A DNA stretch of 64,000 bases. Origin: Phycisphaeraceae bacterium (GTDB lineage: Bacteria > Planctomycetota > Phycisphaerae > Phycisphaerales > Zrk34). This document shows, piece by piece, positions 9,043 through 17,601 of the stretch. Location of the stretch: contig JANQQT010000228.1 of the NCBI GenBank assembly GCA_028284925.1, positions 1-64,000 on the forward strand, given 5' to 3'. Position numbers and translations under genes: made by a program. Under the pieces are notes generated by a model, which did not search any database, was not told where the DNA came from, and saw only the letters and a program-made list of their open reading frames with translations. The first letter of the stretch is position 1. Every line of letters starts with the position of its first letter.

Positions 9043-10200
9043 ATGAGTGAGACGAGAATTCATACAGCTTGTGGCCGGTGCGCGACCGAGTATGAGTTGC
9101 CTATGTCGATGCTTGGTAAGACGGCCAAGTGCAGTAAGTGTGGCGCGGAGTTTAAGATTCGACCCATACGAACACGAAAAGCTAATCCTCCCAGTCTAGC
9201 AGCAAGTCCCGATGATAAGTACAAGCTCAATGAGCGAGACAGTGGTACTGAAGAGTGGTCTGGCCCGCCTAAAGCCAAGGAAGTTAAGGCGGCGATGCCT
9301 CAACAGACCTGTCCAAACTGCGGGACTCGATTGTTGATGACGGCTGTGGTCTGTACGAATTGCGGCTACAGTTTTCAGACCCGGCGTGTGGTGGGTGATC
9401 CGCTCTATGAAGATTTGGCTCCCGATTTGCGCTCCGCAATGCTGCAGGTGTTCAAGAAGGGGCAGACGTACTCGTTGATGTCCTGGGCGGTTATCAATGT
9501 GCTGGTGGGGCATTTGGTGATTGCCGGGTTGATGGAATTGTTTGCTCTGAAAGCGGTTGCCGATTTGTTTGAGGGCGCCGAAGGGGTCCAGACAATGATT
9601 TATACGGGTGTGTATATTGGGGTGGTGGCTTACTTTTTGAGGTTTCATTTTCAGGTTCCGCGCGACTACGCCCGCGGACTGGGGACGTGGAATCTGATCG
9701 GACATCTGATGGCCGGCGTGTATGGAGCCATGATTCTGCTCATTGCGCTTGGGCCGTTTCTTCTGGTGATGTATCTGGGGGCGGGTGTGAGTATCGATAG
9801 TCTGATGGCGGGTGAGAGGATCAGTATGGCGGGCGGGCAGATATTTTTGTCGGTGGTGACGTTGATATGGGCGACCTTTTATTATGTGTTTGGGCTGGCG
9901 AGCCAGGCTGTGTTTGAGTCGGTGAATCCCGTTCGTCCATTTACGTTGTTCGCGGAGGCGTGGCGGGCACATTTAAGTGTTTTTGGGGTTGGATTGGCTG
10001 CGGGAGTGATCGGCTGGTTTCTTTTCATGATTTGTAATGCTGTAATGGGCGATTCGATATCGGGCAGATGGTATGGTTTTTTCCAGTCGTTTGTGGGGAT
10101 GATTCTATTCAGCGCGTTGTTGATCCCGCCGTTGGGTATGCAGGGGGTTGTTCTGCGGCGACGTCTTCAAGAAGAGCGACGTGTTGCGGGCGTTCGCTGA
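9043..10200 (+). CDS. MJ0042-type zinc-ribbon membrane protein
   Basis: A 385-residue protein with two zinc ribbons in the soluble N-terminal part. The first is CGRCATEYELPMSMLGKTAKCSKCG, an MJ0042/zinc-ribbon_5-like motif seen in many planctomycete and proteobacterial proteins. The second is CPNCG and CTNCG near residues 88-110. Five or six hydrophobic helices fill residues of about 145-375, for example GHLVIAGLMELFALKAVADL and FFQSFVGMILFSALLIPPLG. The cytoplasmic ribbons may bind protein or nucleic acid; function is unknown. ATG 9043 is chosen over TTG 9037 because AAGGG stands seven bases before it. The PQQ propeller gene follows 81 bases downstream. Confidence 0.75.
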   Translation: MSETRIHTACGRCATEYELPMSMLGKTAKCSKCGAEFKIRPIRTRKANPPSLAASPDDKYKLNERDSGTEEWSGPPKAKEVKAAMPQQTCPNCGTRLLMTAVVCTNCGYSFQTRRVVGDPLYEDLAPDLRSAMLQVFKKGQTYSLMSWAVINVLVGHLVIAGLMELFALKAVADLFEGAEGVQTMIYTGVYIGVVAYFLRFHFQVPRDYARGLGTWNLIGHLMAGVYGAMILLIALGPFLLVMYLGAGVSIDSLMAGERISMAGGQIFLSVVTLIWATFYYVFGLASQAVFESVNPVRPFTLFAEAWRAHLSVFGVGLAAGVIGWFLFMICNAVMGDSISGRWYGFFQSFVGMILFSALLIPPLGMQGVVLRRRLQEERRVAGVR

Positions 10201-10281
10201 ATCTCAGGCCCGGTCCCATCCAGAATGAGGTATCATATTGCCATCGGCGGGATGGGCTATTCTTGCTGAAAGGATCGATTT

Positions 10282-11562
10282 ATGCGTTTAAGCGGCTGTT
10301 TTATGGTTGCGGTAATGGGAATGGCTGTTGGTATGGGCGGATTTGCCTGGGGGAATGAAAGTTGGCCGGAGTACCGTGGGCCGTTTGCCAATGGGCATTC
10401 GGATTCCACAGGATTGCCGCTGAAGTGGTCTGAAAAGCAGAATGTTAAGTGGAAGGTTCCCATTCACGGTCGAGCGTGGTCGACACCGGTTATTCTGGCG
10501 AATCAGATCTGGATGACGACGGCGACGAAGGATGGAAAGAAGATGTACGCGATTTGTGTGGCGCGTGATACCGGGAAAATTTTGTTGGACAAGTTGTTGT
10601 TTACGAATAAGAAGCCACGACCTTTGAGCAATAGTGTGAATTCCTATGGTTCGCCGTCGGCGGTCATTGAGGAGGGACGGGTTTACATTCACTTCGGCAG
10701 TTACGGGACGGCGTGCCTGGATACCAAGACGTTTAAGGTGTTGTGGGAGCGTCGTGATTTTGAATGCAATCACTATCGCGGGCCGGCGTCCTCACCGTTG
10801 CTGGTGGATGACAAGTTGGTGTTGACGTTTGACGGTTCGGATTTGCAATACTCAGCGGCCGTGTATAAGGCGACGGGCAAGACGGCGTGGCGGACGAAAC
10901 GTTCGACGGATTACGGAGATGTTTTGCCGAATGGTAAGTTCAAGGCGAATGGCGACTTTCGCAAGTCGTATAACACGCCGATTGTGATCATGCGCGGTGA
11001 TCGGAAGGTGTTGGTGAGCCCGGCGGCGAAGGCTGTGTACGGGTTGGATGCCCATACGGGGAAGGAGTATTGGCAGGTTCGTTACAAGCAGCATTCTTCG
11101 GCGTCGCGTGTGGTGTATGGGCATGGGTTGTTGTTTGTGAATACGGGATATTCGCGGCCTGAGATGAAAGCGGTGCGACCCGGCGGGAGTGGGGACGTGA
11201 CGGAGACACACGTGGCGTGGCATAAGAAGAAGGGATTGCCGAATCAACCCTCGCCATTATTGATTGGTGATTATCTTTATTTGCTTTCGGATGGCGGTGT
11301 GGTGTCGTGTCGAGCGGCAAAGACGGGGAAATTGATGTGGCAGGGGCGAATCAAGGGTAAGTTTTCGGCTTCTCTTCTTTATGCGGATGGTCGTATCTAT
11401 GCGTTTAATAATCAAGGGTTGGCGACGGTGTTAAAGCCGGGCAAGGAGTTTAAGGTGTTGGCGACAAACGAGTTGGACGCCGGATTTATGGCGTCGCCGG
11501 CGGTGGCGGGGAAGGCGTTGTTTTTGAGGACGCGGACGCATTTGTATCGGATTGAGAAGTAA
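10282..11562 (+). CDS. Secreted PQQ-like beta-propeller protein
   Basis: A 426-residue exported protein with signal peptide MRLSGCFMVAVMGMAVGMGGFAWG. The mature part begins SWPEYRGPFANGHS, the standard start of the planctomycete PQQ-binding-like repeat family, and contains blade motifs such as YAICVARDTGKILLDK, VYGLDAHTGKEYWQ and VSCRAAKTGKLMWQG. This predicts an eight-bladed propeller in the periplasm. PQQ-binding catalytic residues of alcohol dehydrogenases are not evident, so it is not assigned enzymatic activity. AAAGGA precedes the start by eight bases. Confidence 0.87.
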   Translation: MRLSGCFMVAVMGMAVGMGGFAWGNESWPEYRGPFANGHSDSTGLPLKWSEKQNVKWKVPIHGRAWSTPVILANQIWMTTATKDGKKMYAICVARDTGKILLDKLLFTNKKPRPLSNSVNSYGSPSAVIEEGRVYIHFGSYGTACLDTKTFKVLWERRDFECNHYRGPASSPLLVDDKLVLTFDGSDLQYSAAVYKATGKTAWRTKRSTDYGDVLPNGKFKANGDFRKSYNTPIVIMRGDRKVLVSPAAKAVYGLDAHTGKEYWQVRYKQHSSASRVVYGHGLLFVNTGYSRPEMKAVRPGGSGDVTETHVAWHKKKGLPNQPSPLLIGDYLYLLSDGGVVSCRAAKTGKLMWQGRIKGKFSASLLYADGRIYAFNNQGLATVLKPGKEFKVLATNELDAGFMASPAVAGKALFLRTRTHLYRIEK

Positions 11563-11629
11563 GGCTCATCACATTGCTTTACCGACGCGTCTTGTTTCTC
11601 TAGGTCAGTCGCGCGGGAGGTAGGGGGGG

Positions 11630-13144
11630 TCAGGCGAGTTTCTTTTCGATGACTGTGCCGTCTTTAGTGGTTTGGACGTTGTAGCCGGCGTCGATAATTT
11701 TCTGGCGGATTTCGTCGGCGAGGGCGTAGTCCTTGTTTTTCCTCGCGGTGTCGAGTTGTTTGGCCCAGGTTTGTGCCTCGGTATCGGGGCCTTCGGTGGT
11801 GTCTGATGATGAGGCATTTGAGTCTTGTGGAGGGAGGACACCTAATACAGAATCGAGTGATTCGAGGATGGCTCGTGCTTCGGCGGGGTTGGCGTTCTTC
11901 TCGTTCAGGAAACTGAAGACGACGGCAAGGGCTTCGGAGATATTCAGGTTGTCGGACAGGGCGTTGATGAATGTGGCGATGACAGGGTGGGAGTTGTCGA
12001 TCTGAGCGGAGGATTTGGATTCGTAGACGGCCTGGTTGTAGGTGGTCTGGATTTTCCGTACGGCTGCGGCTGAATCATGTAGGCCTTTTACGGTGAAATT
12101 AAGGTTGGCACCGTAGTGGGTTTTGATTAGTTCGTAACGAAGCACTGCTGGATGTACGGTGTTGCCTGTTACGCGGCCTTCAAAGACATCGCGAGCGGTG
12201 TAGAAACTTCCTTTGCGCTTCGACATCTTTTCTCCTTCTACGAGGAGGAAGCGTGTGTGTATCCAGAATTTGGCGAAGTGTGTTGCGCCTGTAGCGCCGC
12301 ATGACTGGGCGATTTCGCATTCGTGATGAGGGAATGTGAGGTCTTCGCCGCCGGTGTGGATGTCGATGGTGTCGACGCCGAGCACCTGTCGCGCCATGGC
12401 GGAGCATTCGATATGCCAGCCGGGATATCCTTCTCCCCAGGGTGAATCCCATTTCATGATGTGTGAAGCGTCCGGCTTCCATAGCATGAAGTCCGCCGGG
12501 TGTCGCTTGGATGCGATCACATCGTCGCTGATGCGTCCGCCTTCGCCGGCCCTGAGTTTTTCGATGGTGTTGCCGCTGAGTTCTCCATATTGGTCAAAGG
12601 ACTCGACGGAGAAATACACCGTACCATCGGCGGCGATGTAGGCATGCTCGCGTTCGATGAGTTTGGCGATCAAGGCCTGCATTTCGGGGATTTTTTGTGT
12701 GGCGTGGGGCATCATGGCCGGGTATTCATTGGCGACCTTTAGGCCGAGTGCTCGGGCGTCATTGAGAAAGGCCTGAGTGTAGAATTCAGCGACCTGATAA
12801 GGGTCATCGGGATTCTCCACGGCTCCGGCGGGGACCTTGCCGGACTTTTTGTCTTCCTTGACCCTTGCGGCCGCGGCTTGCATTTTGTCCTGCCCGCCGC
12901 CATCGGCGATATCGTCCTCCGTCATGTGGCCCACATCGGTGATATTCATGACGTGTTTGACATCGTGTCCGGTTAGTTCGAGGAATCGCCGGAGCAGGTC
13001 TGCTGCGATGAATGACCGGAAATTGCCAATGTGCGAATAGTCATAGACCGTTGGTCCGCAGGAGTACATCCGTACCGTTGGCGGATCAAGCGGCTCGAAC
13101 GTCTGTAGCGAGTTGGTCAGGGAGTTGTAGAACTGAATGGTCAT
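11630..13144 (-). CDS. cysS: Cysteinyl-tRNA synthetase
   Basis: A 504-residue class I aminoacyl-tRNA synthetase that charges tRNA-Cys in the cytoplasm. [15 protein letters not shown] (28-41) gives the zinc-binding cysteine and the HIGH-type motif; [10 protein letters not shown] and the zinc-ligand region [16 protein letters not shown] follow; KMSKRKGSF near residue 305 is the KMSKS loop. The C-terminal helical domain is slightly long, with a low-complexity linker [17 protein letters not shown]. The frame is open upstream to 13183, but family similarity starts at MTIQFYNSL, so ATG 13144 is used. No Shine-Dalgarno sequence is visible there. It converges with the PQQ gene. Confidence 0.96.
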   Translation of the reverse strand: MTIQFYNSLTNSLQTFEPLDPPTVRMYSCGPTVYDYSHIGNFRSFIAADLLRRFLELTGHDVKHVMNITDVGHMTEDDIADGGGQDKMQAAAARVKEDKKSGKVPAGAVENPDDPYQVAEFYTQAFLNDARALGLKVANEYPAMMPHATQKIPEMQALIAKLIEREHAYIAADGTVYFSVESFDQYGELSGNTIEKLRAGEGGRISDDVIASKRHPADFMLWKPDASHIMKWDSPWGEGYPGWHIECSAMARQVLGVDTIDIHTGGEDLTFPHHECEIAQSCGATGATHFAKFWIHTRFLLVEGEKMSKRKGSFYTARDVFEGRVTGNTVHPAVLRYELIKTHYGANLNFTVKGLHDSAAAVRKIQTTYNQAVYESKSSAQIDNSHPVIATFINALSDNLNISEALAVVFSFLNEKNANPAEARAILESLDSVLGVLPPQDSNASSSDTTEGPDTEAQTWAKQLDTARKNKDYALADEIRQKIIDAGYNVQTTKDGTVIEKKLA

Positions 13145-13453
13145 GTCATGCGCCGAGGTGAGGAAGGTGTCGCAACATCCCACAGCCGGGGGACGTCGGC
13201 GGCATGATATGAAGGGGGGGGGAGAGGGTCTAACCGAGGAACGCGTCGTTGGCGACGAAATCGCTCTTCAAGATTTATTTCAGATGCGCGCGGCGCGTTG
13301 CGTGGTTTCTTCGGGGACGTTGCGCACGGTTCCGTGGGACGGGGTGTATAAATACGGCACATTGTTGGCCCAAGGTGGTATTTTATTCGTACAATATCGG
13401 TGCTGCATTGAGGCACAGGACTTATAAATTCGTCTGTATTCAGGAGATATGTT
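13145..13453. other. Non-coding region between cysS and the small unknown gene
   Basis: About 310 bases in a divergent position. It should hold promoters for cysS (leftward) and for the 13454 gene (rightward), but no convincing -35/-10 pair was found. The sequence is G/T-rich on the + strand like the genes around it. No RNA gene is recognised. Confidence 0.35.
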
Positions 13454-13696
13454 ATGCTCACCCCTGCCGAGGTGGTTGACGAGTATTATCTGGAAGTGCG
13501 TTGCAAATTGCTTGAGATTGCTGCGATCATGGACCGCTACGATCGATCTGTTCAGCGGGGCGACGGTGAGGCGTTAGGCGATGATCCTCGCCTGAAGCAG
13601 TGTCGCGAGTCGCTTGCCGTTTTGAATTCACCCCAGGAAGAGCCGAATCGGGCTGAGCAGATTGCGTTGGTGTTTTCTCATCCCGTGCCGGCTTGA
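13454..13696 (+). CDS. Small protein of unknown function upstream of TatD-like gene
   Basis: An 80-residue protein starting MLTPAEVVDEYYLEVRCKLLEIAAIMDRYDR, which looks helical and amphipathic, followed by a more polar tail. No family was recognised. AGGAG stands seven bases before the ATG, base composition matches the neighbours, and the TatD-like gene begins 49 bases later, so a shared transcript is likely. It contains no signal peptide or membrane segment. It may be a small partner of the hydrolase, but nothing in the sequence shows this. Confidence 0.65.
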   Translation: MLTPAEVVDEYYLEVRCKLLEIAAIMDRYDRSVQRGDGEALGDDPRLKQCRESLAVLNSPQEEPNRAEQIALVFSHPVPA

Positions 13697-13745
13697 CGGT
13701 TGATTTTTTCCGAGGCGGGCGGGCAGGAAATTAGGAGTACGTGTC

Positions 13746-14588
13746 ATGTACATTGTTCAGCCGCATTATCACGCGATTGCGAGAACGGCCCAGGATTATG
13801 AACGTATGGCGATGTCTGGCGTGGTGGCCGTTGCCGAGCCAGCGTTCTGGGCGGGATTTGACCGCGATTATCCCGAAACATTTCTGGATTATTTCAAACA
13901 GATTTCCGAATTTGAACCGACGCGTGCGGCGATGTATGGGATTCGGCATTTTTCATGGGTGGCGGTGAATCCGAAGGAGGGGGAGAATGTCGCGCTGACT
14001 GAGGCTGTGTTGGAGAAGATGCCGGAGTTCTTCGATAACCCCAACGTGCTTGGCGTGGGTGAGATTGGATTGCATAAATCCACTGCCAATGAATGCAAGA
14101 CGTTTGAGATGCAAGTGGATATGGCGTTGAAACACAATCAGTTGATTCTGATTCACACGCCGCATCTGGATGACAAGGTGATTGGAACAACGCGTATTCT
14201 GGAGATTCTTGAGAACTTTGATTGTGATCGCAGTCGTGTCTGGATTGATCATGTCGAGGAACACACCGTGAAGATGGTGCTGGATAAGGGGTATTGGGCG
14301 GGGATGACGCTTTATCCGTTAACCAAAATGACAGGGGAGCGGGCGGCGGACATTCTGGAAATGTATGGCTGGGAGCGGATGCTGGTTAATTCGTCTGCGG
14401 ATTGGGGGCCGAGTGATCCGTTTACTTTGCAGGAATGCGTGTTGGAGTGCAAGCGGCGGAAGTTTACCGAACAGCAGGTGTTGGATATTTTCCACAATAA
14501 TCCGTGCCGCTTTCTCAGTCAGAATCCTAAATGGGATATCAAGCCGATTCGGATTGAGACGATTGAGGAGGGGGCCACAGTTAACTGA
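13746..14588 (+). CDS. TatD-like metal-dependent hydrolase (EboB-like)
   Basis: A 280-residue amidohydrolase-superfamily protein. Metal-site residues are visible in order: HxH in QPHYHAIA (residues 7 and 9), GVGEIGL, LILIHTPH, IDHVEEH and NSSADWGPSDP. This resembles the TatD branch found in the ebo gene cluster (EboB) and in cyanobacteria, more than true TatD DNases. In the ebo cluster the partners are EboA and a UbiA-type EboC; here only a small unknown protein is adjacent, while a UbiA-like gene lies 25 kb away. Substrate is unknown. AGGAG precedes the start. Confidence 0.82.
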   Translation: MYIVQPHYHAIARTAQDYERMAMSGVVAVAEPAFWAGFDRDYPETFLDYFKQISEFEPTRAAMYGIRHFSWVAVNPKEGENVALTEAVLEKMPEFFDNPNVLGVGEIGLHKSTANECKTFEMQVDMALKHNQLILIHTPHLDDKVIGTTRILEILENFDCDRSRVWIDHVEEHTVKMVLDKGYWAGMTLYPLTKMTGERAADILEMYGWERMLVNSSADWGPSDPFTLQECVLECKRRKFTEQQVLDIFHNNPCRFLSQNPKWDIKPIRIETIEEGATVN

Positions 14589-14609
14589 GTTGGTGGAGTT
14601 TCAATTGAA

Positions 14610-14650
14610 TGAAAAGGAATGCGCGATCTGACCAGGGTCGCGTCTTTTCA
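14610..14650. terminator. Bidirectional terminator between converging genes
   Basis: TGAAAAG (14610-14616) pairs with CTTTTCA (14644-14650), and inside it GCGCGA-type bases pair with TCGCGT. A/T runs on both sides give it terminator polarity on both strands. It serves the TatD-like gene (+) and overlaps the last codons of the GyrI-like gene (-). Confidence 0.65.
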
Positions 14651-15136
14651 TTTAATCGATACCCAATAGCCCATGACCGAGTCTTTGGTTTCGCCATCGA
14701 AGCGGTGGTCGTAGTGTTCGATGTCGGCGACACCGGCGTGTTCATATGGTGAGGAGGGCAGCCATTGGCAATAGATTTTTTTGCAGGTCTCGGCGATTTG
14801 AGAGATGGGGCCGCGGTGGTCGAAGATTGCGAAGCGTGTGGGGGGGATTTGATAGGTGGTCATGCCGTTAGGGATGTTCTTTACTGAATCGACAAGCCGA
14901 CCTGCGATGTACTGCCGTTTATCGGGATGAGATCGTTCGTTTTCGGGCCTTGCGTACAGCAGTGCGTACATAGCGTCATCGATGGGGTTATGAATCTCAT
15001 CGCGGCGTTGGAGGATGTCATGCCAGAGAGGTGTAATGACTTCGGTGGCGTTGTAATCGGAGGAAAGGGCGTGTATGAAGGAGGTTTCGAGACCGACGAT
15101 TTGGAGGGCGGGTTTTTCGACAATCATTGGTTCCAT
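14648..15136 (-). CDS. GyrI-like/AraC effector-binding domain protein
   Basis: A 162-residue stand-alone effector-binding domain of the GyrI-like/AraC_E_bind family. The pattern KPALQIVGLET at the start, ARPENERSHPDKRQYIAGRLVDS in the middle, PPTRFAIFDHRGPISQIAETCKKIYCQWLPSS and a C-terminal IEHYDHRFDGETKDSVMGYWVSIK are typical. Such domains bind small hydrophobic or cationic ligands, and as free-standing proteins may sequester ligands. No DNA-binding domain is attached. GGAG lies eight bases before the ATG. The upstream gene leuC is separated by an intrinsic terminator. Confidence 0.85.
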   Translation of the reverse strand: MEPMIVEKPALQIVGLETSFIHALSSDYNATEVITPLWHDILQRRDEIHNPIDDAMYALLYARPENERSHPDKRQYIAGRLVDSVKNIPNGMTTYQIPPTRFAIFDHRGPISQIAETCKKIYCQWLPSSPYEHAGVADIEHYDHRFDGETKDSVMGYWVSIK

Positions 15137-15166
15137 GGGGCATCTCCAACACCTGATTGAGTTAAT

Positions 15167-15196
15167 AAAAAAGCCCTCATAATCTGAGGGTTTTTT
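15167..15196 (-). terminator. Intrinsic terminator of leuC
   Basis: CCCTCA (15174-15179) pairs with TGAGGG (15185-15190), flanked by six A and six T. Stem polarity works on both strands, but it lies 23 bases past the leuC stop on the minus strand, so leuC is the natural user. Confidence 0.85.
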
Positions 15197-15218
15197 GCGT
15201 TTTGGTCAAGTGTGGATT

Positions 15219-16628
15219 TTACACGACGCCTGCGGAGCCGGTGAGGATTGGTTCGCTGACGTATTCCCGGGGGTCGGTGACGTTTCCTGTGAGTGCTGAT
15301 GCCGCGACGGTGAGGGGAGAGGCGAGGTAGACGCCGGCTTGTTTGTGTCCCATGCGGCCGGGGAAGTTGCGGTTGGTGGTGGAGATGCAGTTGACGGGTT
15401 CGTTGAGGCGTCCGAATGTGTCCTTGGGGCCACCGAGGCAGGCGGCGCAACTGCTTGGCGCGATGTCGCAGCCTGCGTTCTGGAGGATTTCGTAGATCGA
15501 CTCTTCATCTTCGCCCTTTGGCTGGCCCTGGACGTTCAGGCGAAGCATGTCTGCGTGTACTTCCGTTGAGCCGGGTACGACGAATGTTGGGATTTTGACC
15601 TGTTGGCCGTCAAGAATGGCGGCGACCATGATCATGTCGGTGATCTTGCCGCCTGTGCACGAGCCGACGTAGGCGCGGTCGAGTTTCACATCGCTGCAGT
15701 TGCGGGCGGTGTCTGTGTTGTCCGGGCTGTGGGGTTGGGCGACGAGGGGTTCGAGGATGCTCAGATCCCATTCGGCTTCGTAGCAGTATTTGGCGCCGGG
15801 GTCTTCCGTGACGACTTGCCAGTCGGGTCGATTGGATCGGGCGTTGACGTAGTCGAGGGTCTTTCGATCGACATCGCAAATGCCGTTCTTGCCGCCGGCT
15901 TCGATGACCATGTTGGTGAGCGTCATGCGGTCTTCGAGCGTGAGGGACGTTACGCCGTCGCCGGTGAAGTACATGGTTTTGTATGTTCCGCCGGATACGC
16001 TGATTTCGCCGATGACGGCGAGGATGAGGTCTTTGGCGGTGAGGTAGGGGGGGATCTCACCTCGGAAGAGGAATTTCATGGTAGGTGGGACTTTCACCCA
16101 GCTTTTGCCTGTGCCCAGGACGAATGCGGCGTCAGTATTCCCGATGCCGGTTGCGAATTGACCAAAGGCTCCGGCGGTGCAGGTGTGGCTATCGGTTCCT
16201 AGAAGCACTTCTCCAGGGCGCAGGTGGCCCTCTTCCGGCAACGCTTTGTGGCAGACGCCTTTGTAGTTGGTGTTGTTGGGATCCAGATAAGGGTTGGGCA
16301 TCGTCGGATCGGAGGTCACGAAATCGGGATCGTAGTAGTATTTGATTCCCTGTTCTTTTACGAAATCGCGAAGGATCTGGATATTGCGGTGGCAGATGGC
16401 ATCGGCGGTGAAGATGTAGTGATCCGGGACGATTACCACACGGTCGGGATCCCAAACCTTAGCATTATCGCCGAATTGCTGTTTGAAGATTCCGATTGTG
16501 CCCGGGCCGCAGACATCGTGCGTCATAAGGACATCGATATCAATCCAGATGTTTTCACCAGGGGTAACGTGATCGCGACCGGCGTGTTTCGCGAGGATCT
16601 TTTCGGTGATGGTCATCGGATTGGACAT
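15219..16628 (-). CDS. leuC: 3-isopropylmalate dehydratase large subunit family (LeuC)
   Basis: A 469-residue aconitase-superfamily protein that would isomerise 2- to 3-isopropylmalate in leucine synthesis, using a 4Fe-4S cluster. Cluster cysteines are seen in GSCTGGK (near residue 324) and SCAACLGG (near 391 and 394). MTHDVCGPGTIGIF, LLGTDSHTCTAGAFG and GRMGHKQAGVYLASP are characteristic. The family includes homoaconitase and methylmalate isomerase, so substrate is inferred. The small subunit (LeuD) is not adjacent; it must be encoded outside the window or elsewhere. AAGGGAA lies nine bases before the ATG, and a strong terminator follows. Confidence 0.88.
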   Translation of the reverse strand: MSNPMTITEKILAKHAGRDHVTPGENIWIDIDVLMTHDVCGPGTIGIFKQQFGDNAKVWDPDRVVIVPDHYIFTADAICHRNIQILRDFVKEQGIKYYYDPDFVTSDPTMPNPYLDPNNTNYKGVCHKALPEEGHLRPGEVLLGTDSHTCTAGAFGQFATGIGNTDAAFVLGTGKSWVKVPPTMKFLFRGEIPPYLTAKDLILAVIGEISVSGGTYKTMYFTGDGVTSLTLEDRMTLTNMVIEAGGKNGICDVDRKTLDYVNARSNRPDWQVVTEDPGAKYCYEAEWDLSILEPLVAQPHSPDNTDTARNCSDVKLDRAYVGSCTGGKITDMIMVAAILDGQQVKIPTFVVPGSTEVHADMLRLNVQGQPKGEDEESIYEILQNAGCDIAPSSCAACLGGPKDTFGRLNEPVNCISTTNRNFPGRMGHKQAGVYLASPLTVAASALTGNVTDPREYVSEPILTGSAGVV

Positions 16629-16768
16629 ATTCAGTTCCCTTCTGTCATGCAGCGTTCGCCAACCTGGAAAAAGACACGCCGGGATCGACGTGGTAGGGGG
16701 GATGGCCGAAGATTATCTGTGAATTGGAAGTTTAGTCGGGTTCTTAGGCAAAAACGAGCGGAAATGGG

Positions 16769-17545
16769 CTACATTTGGACCCAGGGGATGTGTCCGATGA
16801 GTGGATATTGGTCCAGATCGATGACCGAGCCACTGATGGGGCGGGCGTCGTCGCTGAGCCACCATGCGATGATTTTGGCGATCTGTGTTGGCTCCATGAG
16901 CTTGCCTGTTGGCGCGATTTCCGATGGCAGTTTTGCGTGCCAATCGGGCGGCAAACCATCATCCTGTTTGTAGCGGTGTTCATTTTCGGTAAGTGTCCAG
17001 CCGACGTTGAAGTGATTCACGCGTATTTCATATTCACGTTGCAGCCAGTCACCGAGGTTTTTGGAAAGGGTCATGAGCGCGCCTTTGGAGATGCTGTAGG
17101 CGAGCAGGTTTTTCTCACCGCAATAGGCGTTGAGGGATCCGATGTTGAGGATGCAGCCGCGTGTTTTGGCCAGATGCTCCAAGCCTGCCTGTGCGAGAAG
17201 TAATGGGGCTCGTGCATTTATTGTCATTACCTGATCGAAGAGTTCCGGTGTGGTGGAGGTGATATCAGACCTGACCACCGCTGCGGCGTTATTGACGATG
17301 CCATCAAGTCTTCCGAATCTTGAAATTGCTGCACTGATGAGACGCTCGGCAGCATTGGGATCTGACAGATCATCCAAATGGAGGGATGCGTTTGCTCCTA
17401 ACTCTTCACACATCGTCTTGCCGCGCGATTCATTCCGACCGTGTATCAGTACACTTGCCCCATGCGCTACACATTGCTCAGCGATCGCGCGACCGATTCC
17501 GGTTGTACTCCCCGTGATGATGATGGCTTTTTCGGAAAGGGACAT
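16769..17545 (-). CDS. Short-chain dehydrogenase/reductase
   Basis: A 258-residue classical SDR. The NAD(P)-binding motif is ITGSTTGIGRAIAEQ at residues 10-24; GIVNNAAAV is the NNAG-equivalent; NIGSLNAYCGEKNLLAYSISKG supplies the catalytic Ser and Tyr-x3-Lys. An Arg at HGRNESRG after the second strand suggests NADP preference. The substrate is not predictable. No Shine-Dalgarno sequence is visible; TATAAA is eight bases upstream of the ATG, a possible leaderless promoter. The gene lies 56 bases past the start of no operon partner: gpmI ends 57 bases upstream of it but codes the same way, so readthrough from gpmI is possible. Confidence 0.88.
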   Translation of the reverse strand: MSLSEKAIIITGSTTGIGRAIAEQCVAHGASVLIHGRNESRGKTMCEELGANASLHLDDLSDPNAAERLISAAISRFGRLDGIVNNAAAVVRSDITSTTPELFDQVMTINARAPLLLAQAGLEHLAKTRGCILNIGSLNAYCGEKNLLAYSISKGALMTLSKNLGDWLQREYEIRVNHFNVGWTLTENEHRYKQDDGLPPDWHAKLPSEIAPTGKLMEPTQIAKIIAWWLSDDARPISGSVIDLDQYPLIGHIPWVQM

Positions 17546-17601
17546 ACTGCGGGTTTATACCAGATTTGTCCCTTGTCTTTGGTCACTTCGCGCGATTTTG
17601 G

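Noticed and set aside
13746-14588. Complete ebo cluster
   Set aside because: No EboA, D, E or F in the window; only single relatives of EboB and EboC are seen.
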